The notes beneath the pieces were generated by a model. It did not search any database. It was not told the origin of the DNA and saw only the letters and a program-made list of their open reading frames with translations. A program made the translations under genes and the position numbers. A stretch of 57,342 bases of DNA from Pseudomonadota bacterium. Lineage in GTDB: Bacteria > Pseudomonadota > Alphaproteobacteria > SHVZ01. How positions within the stretch are numbered: position 1 is the first letter of the stretch; each line of letters starts with the position of its first letter. The stretch is taken from positions 1 through 57,342 of the forward strand of contig JACQAG010000030.1 in the NCBI GenBank assembly GCA_016195085.1, given 5' to 3'. This document shows, in pieces, positions 15,927 to 24,184 of this stretch.

Positions 15927-18092
15927 TCACGCCGTTCTGAGGTCGTGGTTCATGAGCGGGAAGGCGCGGACGCGCTTGCCGGTGGCGGCGAAGATCGCGT
16001 TCAGCACCGCCGGTGCGGCGACCGAGATCGTCGGCTCGCCGACGCCGCCCCAGAACCCGCCGGAGGCTGCCATGACCGCTTCGACCTTCGGCATCTCGTC
16101 CATGCGCATGAGGTTATAGGTATCGAAGTTGGTCTGCTCGATGGCGCCGTTGCTGACCGTGCAGCCGCCATAGATCATCGCCGACAGGCCATAGACGAAG
16201 GAGCCGGCGACCTGGCGCTCGACCTGCGCCGGGTTGACGATGTAGCCGGGATCGGTGGCGCCGACGATGCGGTGGATCTTCAAGCGGCCGTCATTGCTGA
16301 CCGACACTTCGGCGCAGGCTGCGACATAGCTGCCATAGCCCATGAACTGCGCCAGCCCGTGATACCGGCCTTTCGGTGCCTTGCCGTAGCCGGCTTTGGC
16401 GGCGGCGGCCTCCAGCACGGCCCGGTGCTTCGGCTTCAGCATCTTGCGGCGGAACGCGAGCGGATCCTGGCCCGCCGCATGGGCGAGCTCGTCGATGAAG
16501 CATTCGACATAGATCGCATTGTGATTGGTATTGACCCCGCGCCAGGGTCCGACCAGGACATGGCTGTTGCGCATGGCGTGCTCGACCAGCAGGTTCTTGA
16601 CCTCATATCCGAAGGCGCTCTCGGTTCCGCCGGGATTGAGGCCTTGGAAGACCCCCGGATCCATGCCGTTCCGCAGGTTCTGGGGATTGAGCGAGGCGGC
16701 AATCGAGTGGCTGGAGAGGCGTATGTGGAAGCCGACGAGGTTGCCATTGGCGTCGAGGCCGCCGGTGAGTTTGCATTGGCCCGCCGGGTGGTATGAGCAA
16801 TGGGTCATGTCCTCTTCGCGGGTCCACAACAGCTTGACCGGCGTGCCCGGCATCTGCTTGGCGATGAGGACCGCCTGGCGCACATAGTCGGTCCGTCCGC
16901 GCCGGCCAAAGCCACCGCCGACCATGGTCTTGTAGAACTCGCATTTGGCAAGCGGCAGGCCCGAGGCCTCGGCCGCCATGGCCAGCGCCGCCTCGCCGTT
17001 CTGGGTCGGCGCCCACACCTCGCACCTGTCCGGGGTATAGAGGGCGGTGGCGTTCATCGGCTCCATGGTGGCGTGGTTCTGGAAGGGGTAGGCGTAGACC
17101 GCCTCCACCTTCTTCGCCGCGGACGCAATCGCCGCCTTGGCATCCCCGGCCTGGTTGCCGATGAAAGCCTTCTCGGCGCTCAGGCCCTCCTTCAGCATCT
17201 CGGCGATGGTGGCGCTCGAGACCTTGGCGCCCTCGCCCTCGTCCCAGACGATCGGCAAGGCCAGAACCGCCGTCTTGGCGTTCCAGAAGCTGTCGGCGAT
17301 CACCGCCACACCGCTCTCGCCAACCGGAACCACCTTCTTAACCCCGGCCATCCGCTCGACCTTGGCCGCATCGAAGCTCTTCACCTTGCCGCCATTCACC
17401 GGGCAGTCCCTGATCGCCGCCGTCAGCATCCCCGGCAGCTTCACATCGATCCCGTAGACGGTCTTGCCCGTCACCTTGTCGGCCGTGTCCAGCCGCTTCA
17501 CCGGCTTGCCGGCGATCTTCCAATCCTTCGGATCCTTGAGCTTCACCGCCTTCGGCGGCTCCAACTTGGAGGCAGCCTCGGCAACCTTGCCGTAGGTGGT
17601 CTTGCGCCCCGAAGGCTTGTGCGTGATCACGCTGTTGGCCGCCCCGCACTCCGAGGCCGGCACCTTCCAGCTATTGGCAGCCGCCTGGACCAGCATCTCG
17701 CGCGCCGCCGCCCCACCCTGGCGCACATACTCATTCGACTCCCGGATGCCGCGGCTGCCGCCGGTGGAGAAGTTCCCCCATACGCGCTTGCGCGCCACGT
17801 TCTGGCCCGGCGTGGGGAACTCGGTCGTCACCTTCGACCAGTCGCATTCCAGCTCCTCGGCAACCAGCTGGGCCAAGCCGGTCAAGGTCCCCTGGCCCAT
17901 CTCCGAGCGGGCGATGCGGATCACCACCGTGTCGTCCGGCTTGATCACCACCCAGGCATTCACCTCGGGCGCCGCCTCCGCCGCCGAGGCGGAGCCCATG
18001 GGCAGCGTAATGCCCAGGGAGAGCCCGCCGCCAAGCGCCGTGGCGCCAACCAGGAAGGAGCGACGATCGATCACGGTCATCTGCTGGGTCAT
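15927..18092 (-). CDS. periplasmic molybdenum hydroxylase large subunit (IorB/xanthine dehydrogenase family)
   Basis: A 721-residue molybdopterin-binding subunit. A Tat signal is present (DRRSFLVGATALGGG, about residues 9-23), so the holoenzyme is exported. Family marks are IARSEMGQGTLTGLAQ, the MVGGGFGRRGRTDY cofactor loop, VGPWRGVN and, near the C-terminus, GGVGEPTISVAAPAV with the catalytic glutamate. It resembles isoquinoline 1-oxidoreductase beta subunits and related aldehyde dehydrogenases, which hydroxylate N-heterocycles or aldehydes. The start at ATG 18092 has GGGAGAG upstream. It lies 11 nt after the [2Fe-2S] subunit and runs into the cytochrome and sox genes. The substrate is unknown. 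Confidence 0.9.
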   Translation of the reverse strand: MTQQMTVIDRRSFLVGATALGGGLSLGITLPMGSASAAEAAPEVNAWVVIKPDDTVVIRIARSEMGQGTLTGLAQLVAEELECDWSKVTTEFPTPGQNVARKRVWGNFSTGGSRGIRESNEYVRQGGAAAREMLVQAAANSWKVPASECGAANSVITHKPSGRKTTYGKVAEAASKLEPPKAVKLKDPKDWKIAGKPVKRLDTADKVTGKTVYGIDVKLPGMLTAAIRDCPVNGGKVKSFDAAKVERMAGVKKVVPVGESGVAVIADSFWNAKTAVLALPIVWDEGEGAKVSSATIAEMLKEGLSAEKAFIGNQAGDAKAAIASAAKKVEAVYAYPFQNHATMEPMNATALYTPDRCEVWAPTQNGEAALAMAAEASGLPLAKCEFYKTMVGGGFGRRGRTDYVRQAVLIAKQMPGTPVKLLWTREEDMTHCSYHPAGQCKLTGGLDANGNLVGFHIRLSSHSIAASLNPQNLRNGMDPGVFQGLNPGGTESAFGYEVKNLLVEHAMRNSHVLVGPWRGVNTNHNAIYVECFIDELAHAAGQDPLAFRRKMLKPKHRAVLEAAAAKAGYGKAPKGRYHGLAQFMGYGSYVAACAEVSVSNDGRLKIHRIVGATDPGYIVNPAQVERQVAGSFVYGLSAMIYGGCTVSNGAIEQTNFDTYNLMRMDEMPKVEAVMAASGGFWGGVGEPTISVAAPAVLNAIFAATGKRVRAFPLMNHDLRTA

Positions 18093-18103
18093 GGCTCTCT
18101 CCC

Positions 18104-18559
18104 TCACGCCTTGGCGTTGGCAGCGGCGTGGATCGCTTCGCGCACCTGCTGATAGGTGCCGCAGCGGCAGATATTGGTGATCGCCCCGTCGATGTCGGCA
18201 TCCGTCGGCTTCGGCTTCGACTTCAACAGCGCCGCCACCGCCATGATCATCCCGCTCTGGCAATAGCCGCATTGCGGCACGTCATGCTCCACCCACGCCT
18301 TCTGCACCTTGTGCAGCACCCCGTTGGTCGCCAGACCCTCGATCGTGGTGATCTTCTTGCCCGCCGCCGCACTCACCGGAACCGAGCACGACCGCATCGC
18401 CACCCCGTCGATATGCACCGTGCATGCCCCGCACTGGGCAATCCCGCACCCGTACTTGGTCCCGGTCATCCCCAAGGTGTCCCGCAGCACCCACAGCAAG
18501 GGCGTGCGCGGGTCCACATCAGCCTGCTGCGACTTCCCGTTGATGTTCAGCGTCGGCAT
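18104..18559 (-). CDS. molybdenum hydroxylase [2Fe-2S] small subunit (IorA type)
   Basis: A 151-residue two-cluster iron-sulfur subunit. A plant-ferredoxin-type site is formed by C38, C43, C46 and C58 ([15 protein letters not shown]...SC). The second cluster uses C97, C100, C131 and C133 (QCGYCQSG...ICRCGTY). It passes electrons from the Mo site to the outside acceptor. The start at ATG 18559 follows GGGGGAG by about 7 nt; an in-frame start 30 nt earlier lacks this. It has no signal of its own and would be carried out by the Tat-tagged large subunit. It is the first gene of the operon and is divergent from urtA. Confidence 0.93.
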   Translation of the reverse strand: MPTLNINGKSQQADVDPRTPLLWVLRDTLGMTGTKYGCGIAQCGACTVHIDGVAMRSCSVPVSAAAGKKITTIEGLATNGVLHKVQKAWVEHDVPQCGYCQSGMIMAVAALLKSKPKPTDADIDGAITNICRCGTYQQVREAIHAAANAKA

Positions 18560-18626
18560 CAAAATTCTCCCCCTGGCGTCTCGGGCCATGCGCTCATTTT
18601 CTTATGGATCGACATTGCTACTTTAG

Positions 18627-18675
18627 GCAGCACCATGATTCCACGGATTCCGACGGCCCGAAATCACGGTGCTGC
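18627..18675. repeat. imperfect 14-bp inverted repeat (possible operator)
   Basis: Left arm GCAGCACCATGATT (18627-18640) and right arm AATCACGGTGCTGC (18662-18675) match at 13 of 14 positions when paired, with a 21-nt spacer. It lies about 70 nt before the Mo-hydroxylase start and about 185 nt before the sigma-54 promoter, where an activator such as NtrC could also sit. The arms do not match the classical NtrC site. Function is unproven. Confidence 0.45.
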
Positions 18676-18858
18676 GAGTGGCGAGGAATGTTTCTGGATG
18701 CCGCCGCTGCTCCGGGCACCTCAGTGACGCGAATTTGTGCAGTTGCGAAAATCATAGTCAGGCCGGTGACTGCAAGTCCAGCGGCACCCCGGCGTTAATT
18801 CATGCAAAGCGGTTCTGTTACAGGTTTCTGACGGACCCTTTGAAAGTAAGATATCGCA

Positions 18859-18874
18859 TGGCTCGGTTCTTGCT
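18859..18874 (+). promoter_or_regulatory. sigma-54 promoter for the urt-ure operon
   Basis: The sequence is TGGCTCG-GTTC-TTGCT, against the consensus TGGCACG-N4-TTGCW. It has the invariant GG and GC with exactly 10 bp between them and only one mismatch in the conserved bases. It predicts a start near 18885 and a leader of about 47 nt before urtA. Sigma-54/NtrC control under nitrogen limitation is the known mode for urea transport genes, so the match makes biological sense. Confidence 0.75.
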
Positions 18875-18931
18875 GTTGCCCCTCCTGCATGCTGCGCCGC
18901 AATAGGCGCGAGGCTCAATAGGGGGACATTC

Positions 18932-20218
18932 ATGCAAAGACTAAGCAAATTGACGGGAACCCTGGCCCTTGCCGGGGCGGTTGGCCTGTGGGCAACCGGT
19001 GCAGCCGCGCAGGGCACCATCAAGGTGGGCGTGCTGCATTCGCTCTCCGGCACCATGGCCATCAGCGAGAGCACGCTCAAGGACACGGTCTTGATGATGG
19101 TCGACGACCTCAACAAGAAGGGTGGCCTGCTCGGCAAGAAGGTCGAGGCCGTGGTCGTCGATCCGGCGTCCAACTGGCCGCTGTTCGCCGAAAAGGCGCG
19201 CGAGCTCATCTCCAAGGAGAAGGTGGACGTGGTCTTCGGCTGCTGGACCTCGGTGTCCCGCAAGTCGGTGCTGCCGGTCTTCGAGGAGCTGAACGGGCTC
19301 CTGTTCTATCCGGTGCAATACGAAGGCGAGGAGAGCTCCAAGAACGTGTTCTACACGGGAGCGGCTCCCAATCAGCAAGCGATTCCGGCTGTCGAATACC
19401 TGATGAGCAAGGAAGGGGGTGAGGTCAAGCGCTGGGTGCTCGCCGGAACCGACTACGTCTATCCCAGGACCACCAACAAGATCCTGGAAGCGTTCCTCAA
19501 GGCCAAGGGTGTGGCACCTGCGGATATCATGATCAACTACACGCCCTTCGGGCACAGCGATTGGCAGACCATCGTCGCCGACATCAAGAAGTTCGCCTCC
19601 GCCGGCAAGAAGACCGCGGTGGTCTCGACGATCAATGGCGATGCCAATGTGCCGTTCTACAAGGAGCTGGCCAACGCCGGGATCAAAGCCTCGGACATTC
19701 CGGTCGTCGCCTTCTCGGTCGGCGAGGAGGAGCTCGCCGGCATCGATACCAAGAACCTGGTCGGCCATCTCGCCGCCTGGAACTACTTCGAGTCGATGAA
19801 GAACCCGACCAACGACGCGTTCATCAAGGAGTGGCACACGTTCATCAAGAGCGATAAGCGTGTGACCAACGATCCGATGGAAGCCACCTATATCGGCTTC
19901 AAGATGTGGACGAAGGCTGTCTTGCAGGCCGGATCGACCAATGTCGACGCCGTTCGCCAGGCCATGTACGGCCAGAAGGTGAAGGCACCCTCCGGCTTCA
20001 CGGCGGTGATGAACACCAACCACCACCTGTCCAAGCCCGTGCTGATCGGGGAGATCCGCCCGGACGGGCAGTTTAGCGTGGTGTGGCAGACGAAAGGGCC
20101 GATCAAGGCAGAGGCTTGGTCGAAATACATCCCGGAGAGTTCCAAGCTCACCGCGGACTGGACCTTCCCTTGGGTCTGCGGCAACTGTGAAAAGCCGAAA
20201 TTCGTAAAGTACGACTAA
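18932..20218 (+). CDS. urtA: urea ABC transporter substrate-binding protein
   Basis: A 428-residue periplasmic binding protein for urea. It has a signal peptide (TGTLALAGAVGLWATGAAAQ) and the UrtA-type opening TIKVGVLHSLSGTMAISEST. Other family segments are FGCWTSVSRKSVLPVFEE, GLLFYPVQYEGEESSKNVFY and the C-terminal WVCGNCEKPKFV. The start follows AGGGGGA by 5-6 nt. It is first in the operon, behind the sigma-54 promoter. A hairpin after the stop should allow more of this protein to be made than of the membrane parts. Confidence 0.96.
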   Translation: MQRLSKLTGTLALAGAVGLWATGAAAQGTIKVGVLHSLSGTMAISESTLKDTVLMMVDDLNKKGGLLGKKVEAVVVDPASNWPLFAEKARELISKEKVDVVFGCWTSVSRKSVLPVFEELNGLLFYPVQYEGEESSKNVFYTGAAPNQQAIPAVEYLMSKEGGEVKRWVLAGTDYVYPRTTNKILEAFLKAKGVAPADIMINYTPFGHSDWQTIVADIKKFASAGKKTAVVSTINGDANVPFYKELANAGIKASDIPVVAFSVGEEELAGIDTKNLVGHLAAWNYFESMKNPTNDAFIKEWHTFIKSDKRVTNDPMEATYIGFKMWTKAVLQAGSTNVDAVRQAMYGQKVKAPSGFTAVMNTNHHLSKPVLIGEIRPDGQFSVVWQTKGPIKAEAWSKYIPESSKLTADWTFPWVCGNCEKPKFVKYD

Positions 20219-20227
20219 GCAAGAGAG

Positions 20228-20259
20228 CGGGGCCGCCCGGTTGCGGAGCGGCCCCGTTT
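20228..20259 (+). terminator. attenuating hairpin between urtA and urtB
   Basis: A perfect 9-bp stem, CGGGGCCGC (20228-20236) with GCGGCCCCG (20248-20256), an 11-nt loop and TTT directly after. It begins 9 nt after the urtA stop. With no other promoter obvious before urtB, it most likely acts as a partial terminator or an mRNA-stabilising structure that raises urtA over urtBCDE. Confidence 0.7.
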
Positions 20260-20285
20260 CGCTCAAGAGGCCCATCCGAAGAGTT

Positions 20286-22262
20286 ATGCATTTGTTGGGT
20301 CGGTCGAGCGTTTGGGGCTGGGCAATGGGTCGCGTCTTGCTGGCGGCAGTATTCGCCGCCATTGGCGTGCTGAGCCTGTCTTTGGCGGCACGCGCCGACG
20401 CTCTGGGTGATGCGATCGCGGGCTTGGCCGACTCGGATCCCAAGCCCGCCATTCAGGCACTGATTGCGAATGACGATCCCCAGGCTAAGGCGGCGTTGCA
20501 GGCGATCGCGGTCGACAAGCTGTTCCGCCGCGTCGCGGACGGCGCCGTCGTCATCGGTGAAAAAGACGGCGAGATGGTCCTCATCACCAATGCCACGACC
20601 GGTGATATCGAGGACATGGCCAAGGAAGGAGAGATCGAGAGGATCGCCTTCGACGACGAAGCGAAGGCGCTGTTGGCCGGCGCCGGCGTCACCGCGGCCA
20701 CGACCGAAAGCCAGCCGCTCGACTTCGCCGGGTCCATCAAGCTTCTGACCGCTGAATCGTTTGCCGCCAAGGGCGAAGCCATCGTGCGGTTGACCGCGCT
20801 GGGCGACGAGCGCGCCGTGCCCGTGCTGCGAGCGCTCGCCGACGGGCGACTGTTTACGCGCAAGGAAGACGGCACCATTGTCATCGGCGACCCCAGCGGC
20901 AATGATGTCCGGATCACGCGGGCGGCAACGCTGGAAGCCGCTGGGATTGTGAGGGCGTCAAGCCTCGACCCGGTCGTCATCAACAACAACCTCCGCAATG
21001 TCGTGCGCGAAGCGGTGGGCAGGCTCGGCCTCGTCAGCATGAACGTCGAGCAGCGCCGGCTTGCCGCCGATGCCCTGCTCGAAAGCGCGACGCCCGAGGC
21101 GGTGACGCTCTTGCGCGAAGCCGCGGCCAAGGAGACCGATGCGAGCGTCAGAGCGGCGATGGACATTGCGCTGGCCGCCGCCGGTTTGACCGATGCGGAG
21201 AAGGCGAACCGGATCGCGGCGGCGAAGCTATTGAGCGGTGCGACCGATATGCGTGTTGGCTCGCTGCTCGAGGGGCGCGCGGCGGTGGAAACCGATCCGG
21301 AGGTCAAGGCGGTCCTCGCAGCTGCGCTCGCCGGCGTCCAGCGGCGCCTCACCTTTATCGGCTACGCCGCCAATCTTTTCCAGGGCATCAGCCTCGGCAG
21401 CGTTCTGCTGCTCGCCGCGATCGGTCTTGCCATCACCTTCGGGGTCATGGGCGTCATCAACATGGCGCATGGCGAGATGATCATGCTGGGTGCGTATTCC
21501 GCCTTCGTCGTGCAGGAGGTGTTCCGCGCCTATTTGCCGCCGGGCTGGATCAACGCCTATCTCGTCGTCGCTGTCCCCGTCGGTTTTGTGGTGGCCGGCG
21601 CGGTCGGCATGGCACTCGAGCGCAGCGTGATCCGCTATCTCTATGGGCGGCCCCTGGAGACGCTGCTGGCGACCTGGGGCATCAGCCTCGTGCTGCAGCA
21701 GGCGGTCCGCTCCATCTTCGGCGCGCCCAACCGAGAAGTGGCCAATCCGAACTGGATGACCGGCGGCTTCGAGCTGGCGGGCGGCTTCACCGTCACCTGG
21801 AGCCGGCTGGTCATCATCGTCTTCTGCTTCATGGTCTTGGGCGGCCTTGCCGTGTTCCTGAGGCGCACGGCCTTCGGCCTCTATACGCGTGCAGTCGCGC
21901 AAAACCGCGACATGGCCGCAGTCATGGGCATCGCCACCTCGAGGGTGGATGCTCTCACCTTTGGGCTCGGCTCCGGCATAGCCGGCATTGCCGGCGTGGC
22001 CCTCAGCCAAATCGGCAATGTCAGCCCCAATCTCGGCAGCTTCTACATCGTCGACAGCTTCATGGTCGTGGTCTTCGGCGGCGTCGGCAACACCATGGGA
22101 ACGCTGATCGGCGCCATGACGCTGGGCATCGTCAACAAGCTGCTCGAGCCCTATGCCGGCGCGGTGCTCGGCAAGATCGCGGTGCTCGTCGCCATCATCC
22201 TCTTCATTCAAAAGCGGCCGCGCGGGTTGTTCGCGCTCAAGGGCCGGGCGGCGGAGATTTAG
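20286..22262 (+). CDS. urtB: urea ABC transporter permease UrtB
   Basis: A 658-residue inner-membrane permease. The C-terminal half (from about residue 360) is a branched-chain-type permease with ITFGVMGVINMAHGEMIMLGAY, LATWGISLVLQQAVRSIFG and the AVAQNRDMAAVMGI loop. The first 330 or so residues are a soluble periplasmic part with a signal-like N-terminus (GRVLLAAVFAAIGVLSLSLAARA) and two similar DGxVVIGxxxGxxVLIT segments. The start is uncertain. ATG 20325 gives a clean signal peptide of 645 residues in total, while ATG 20286 adds 13 residues. Its stop TAG abuts the urtC ATG with no gap. Confidence 0.93.
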   Translation: MHLLGRSSVWGWAMGRVLLAAVFAAIGVLSLSLAARADALGDAIAGLADSDPKPAIQALIANDDPQAKAALQAIAVDKLFRRVADGAVVIGEKDGEMVLITNATTGDIEDMAKEGEIERIAFDDEAKALLAGAGVTAATTESQPLDFAGSIKLLTAESFAAKGEAIVRLTALGDERAVPVLRALADGRLFTRKEDGTIVIGDPSGNDVRITRAATLEAAGIVRASSLDPVVINNNLRNVVREAVGRLGLVSMNVEQRRLAADALLESATPEAVTLLREAAAKETDASVRAAMDIALAAAGLTDAEKANRIAAAKLLSGATDMRVGSLLEGRAAVETDPEVKAVLAAALAGVQRRLTFIGYAANLFQGISLGSVLLLAAIGLAITFGVMGVINMAHGEMIMLGAYSAFVVQEVFRAYLPPGWINAYLVVAVPVGFVVAGAVGMALERSVIRYLYGRPLETLLATWGISLVLQQAVRSIFGAPNREVANPNWMTGGFELAGGFTVTWSRLVIIVFCFMVLGGLAVFLRRTAFGLYTRAVAQNRDMAAVMGIATSRVDALTFGLGSGIAGIAGVALSQIGNVSPNLGSFYIVDSFMVVVFGGVGNTMGTLIGAMTLGIVNKLLEPYAGAVLGKIAVLVAIILFIQKRPRGLFALKGRAAEI

Positions 22263-23378
22263 ATGTTCGGGCGTCTCTTCGATGCCCGCAGCTGGGCGGT
22301 GCTCCTCGGCCTCGGCCTCGTGCTGCTGGTCGTCGTCCCGCTCGCGAACCTGGCTTTGCCCGCCACATCGCCGCTGCATCTGCCAAACTACCTCGTGCCG
22401 CTCCTCGGCAAATACGCTTGCTACGCCATTCTGGCGCTCAGCCTCGATCTGGTTTGGGGCTATGCCGGCATCCTCAGCCTGGGCCACGGCGCCTTCTTCG
22501 CGCTCGGCGGCTATGCCATGGGCATGTATCTCATGCGCCAGATCGGCACGCGCGGCGTCTATGGCCATCCGCTCCTGCCGGATTTCATGGTCTTCCTCAA
22601 TTGGAAGGAGCTGCCCTGGTACTGGTGGGGCTTCAACCACTTCCCCTATGCGGCAGCGATGGTCTTGCTGGTGCCCGGACTGCTGGCCCTGGTCTTCGGC
22701 TGGTTTGCGTTCCGCTCGCGGGTAACCGGCGTCTACCTCTCGATCATCACCCAGGCGATGACCTATGCCTTGATGCTGGCCTTCTTCCGCAATGACATGG
22801 GGTTCGGCGGCAACAACGGCATGACGGATTTCAAGGAGATCCTCGGCTACGAGGTGCAGGCGCCGTCGACGCGGCTGGCTTTGTACATCGCTTCCGTGCT
22901 GGCCCTTGGGATCAGCCTCCTCATCTGCCGGTTCGTGGTGACCTCCAAGCTCGGCCGCGTATTGCTGGCGCTCAAGGATGCCGAAAGCCGGGTTCGATTC
23001 CTCGGCTATTCGGTGACCGGTGCGAAGCTGTTCACCTTCACCTTGTCGGCGATGCTGGCCGGTCTTGCGGGCGCGCTCTACGTGCCGCAGGTCGGTATCA
23101 TCAATCCAAGCGAGTTCTCGCCCGGCAACTCCATCGAGATCGCGATCTGGGTTGCGGTCGGGGGGCGGGGCACGCTCTTCGGTGCCGTGCTGGGAGCCGG
23201 CATCGTCAATGCCGCGAAGACCTGGCTCACCGGTGCTGCGCCGGAGATCTGGCTCTTTTTCCTCGGCGCCCTGTTCATCCTCGTGACCCTGCTGTTCCCG
23301 AACGGCGTCGTCGGGCTCGCCCGGCAGCTCCGCGACCGGCGTCGCCAGCGTTTGGCGCTCGCCGCCGCCGGCGACTGA
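22263..23378 (+). CDS. urtC: urea ABC transporter permease UrtC
   Basis: A 371-residue multi-helix inner-membrane protein of the LivM type. Typical sequence includes DLVWGYAGILSLGHGAFFALGGY, the cytosolic loop AGNI-equivalent ALKDAESRVRFLGY that contacts the ATPases, and PNGVVGL near the end. It pairs with UrtB to form the channel. It starts on the base after the urtB stop, and the UrtD gene begins 2 nt after its stop, so expression is coupled. Confidence 0.95.
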   Translation: MFGRLFDARSWAVLLGLGLVLLVVVPLANLALPATSPLHLPNYLVPLLGKYACYAILALSLDLVWGYAGILSLGHGAFFALGGYAMGMYLMRQIGTRGVYGHPLLPDFMVFLNWKELPWYWWGFNHFPYAAAMVLLVPGLLALVFGWFAFRSRVTGVYLSIITQAMTYALMLAFFRNDMGFGGNNGMTDFKEILGYEVQAPSTRLALYIASVLALGISLLICRFVVTSKLGRVLLALKDAESRVRFLGYSVTGAKLFTFTLSAMLAGLAGALYVPQVGIINPSEFSPGNSIEIAIWVAVGGRGTLFGAVLGAGIVNAAKTWLTGAAPEIWLFFLGALFILVTLLFPNGVVGLARQLRDRRRQRLALAAAGD

Positions 23379-23380
23379 TC

Positions 23381-24184
23381 ATGGATGTTGCCATGACCCA
23401 GCGCGAGCCAGCGGCAACCCCCGGACCCGGATCCTCGCTGAGACCGCCCAACACTCTCCTCTACCTGGACGGAGTCACCGTCAGCTTCGACGGCTTCCGT
23501 GCGCTCGACCGGTTGTCGCTGGTCATCGAGAAGGGCGAGCTGCGCACGGTGATCGGCCCGAACGGCGCCGGCAAGACCACGATGATGGACGTGATCACCG
23601 GCAAGACCCGGCCGGATGCAGGCGTGGTGTTCTATGACGGGGATACGGATCTCACGCGTCTGGACGAGGCGTCTATTGCCAATCTGGGCATCGGCCGCAA
23701 GTTTCAGAAGCCGACGGTATTCGAGAATCTCAGCGTCTTCGAGAATTTGGAGCTGGCGCTCAAATCGGAACGCGGCACCTGGCGCACACTCCTGGCGCAG
23801 CTCTCCGCCGGCGACCGCGATCGCATTCAGGCGGTCTTGGGTACGGTCGGCCTCGTCGATCGCGAGCAGGCCCTGGCCGGGGCGCTCAGCCACGGCCAGA
23901 AGCAATGGCTCGAGATCGGCATGCTGCTCATCCACAATCCGCGGCTGCTCTTGCTGGACGAGCCCGTCGCCGGCATGACCGATCACGAGACCGACGCAAC
24001 CGCAGGCCTCATTCTCGAGCTGGCGGGCAGCCGAACCATCGTCGTCGTCGAGCATGACATGGAGTTCGTTCGTTCGCTCGGCGCGCGCGTGACCGTGCTG
24101 CATGAGGGATCGATGCTTGCCGAGGGATCGATCGACCATGTGCAGCAAGACCCGCGGGTCATCGAAGTCTATCTGGGGCGGTGA
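23381..24184 (+). CDS. urtD: urea ABC transporter ATP-binding protein UrtD
   Basis: A 267-residue ATPase of the LivG type. Walker A is GPNGAGKTT (59-67), the ABC signature is LSHGQKQWLEI and Walker B is LLLLDEPVAGM. The LSHGQKQWLEIGM form is characteristic of UrtD. The first 25 residues are a low-complexity Pro-rich extension; an internal ATG (residue 5) is an alternative start. Its TGA stop overlaps the urtE ATG by one base. Confidence 0.95.
   Translation: MDVAMTQREPAATPGPGSSLRPPNTLLYLDGVTVSFDGFRALDRLSLVIEKGELRTVIGPNGAGKTTMMDVITGKTRPDAGVVFYDGDTDLTRLDEASIANLGIGRKFQKPTVFENLSVFENLELALKSERGTWRTLLAQLSAGDRDRIQAVLGTVGLVDREQALAGALSHGQKQWLEIGMLLIHNPRLLLLDEPVAGMTDHETDATAGLILELAGSRTIVVVEHDMEFVRSLGARVTVLHEGSMLAEGSIDHVQQDPRVIEVYLGR

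Larger units (their letters stand above)
18560..18931. promoter_or_regulatory. divergent control region between the Mo/Sox operon and urtA
   Basis: This 372-bp gap has no convincing gene. It contains an inverted repeat (18627-18675) nearer the Mo-hydroxylase side and a sigma-54-type promoter (18859-18874) in front of urtA. Short open frames inside it lack ribosome sites and family resemblance. Two opposed transcription units must start here. Confidence 0.7.

Noticed and set aside
16800-18152. Plus-strand open frame of 450 codons opposite the Mo subunit
   Set aside because: It is His/Arg/Leu-rich without domain resemblance and is antisense to a clear molybdopterin subunit.
18627-18675. Naming the inverted repeat an NtrC site
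   Set aside because: The spacing and half-sites do not match TGCACC-N5-GGTGCA. Only a neutral repeat call is supported.
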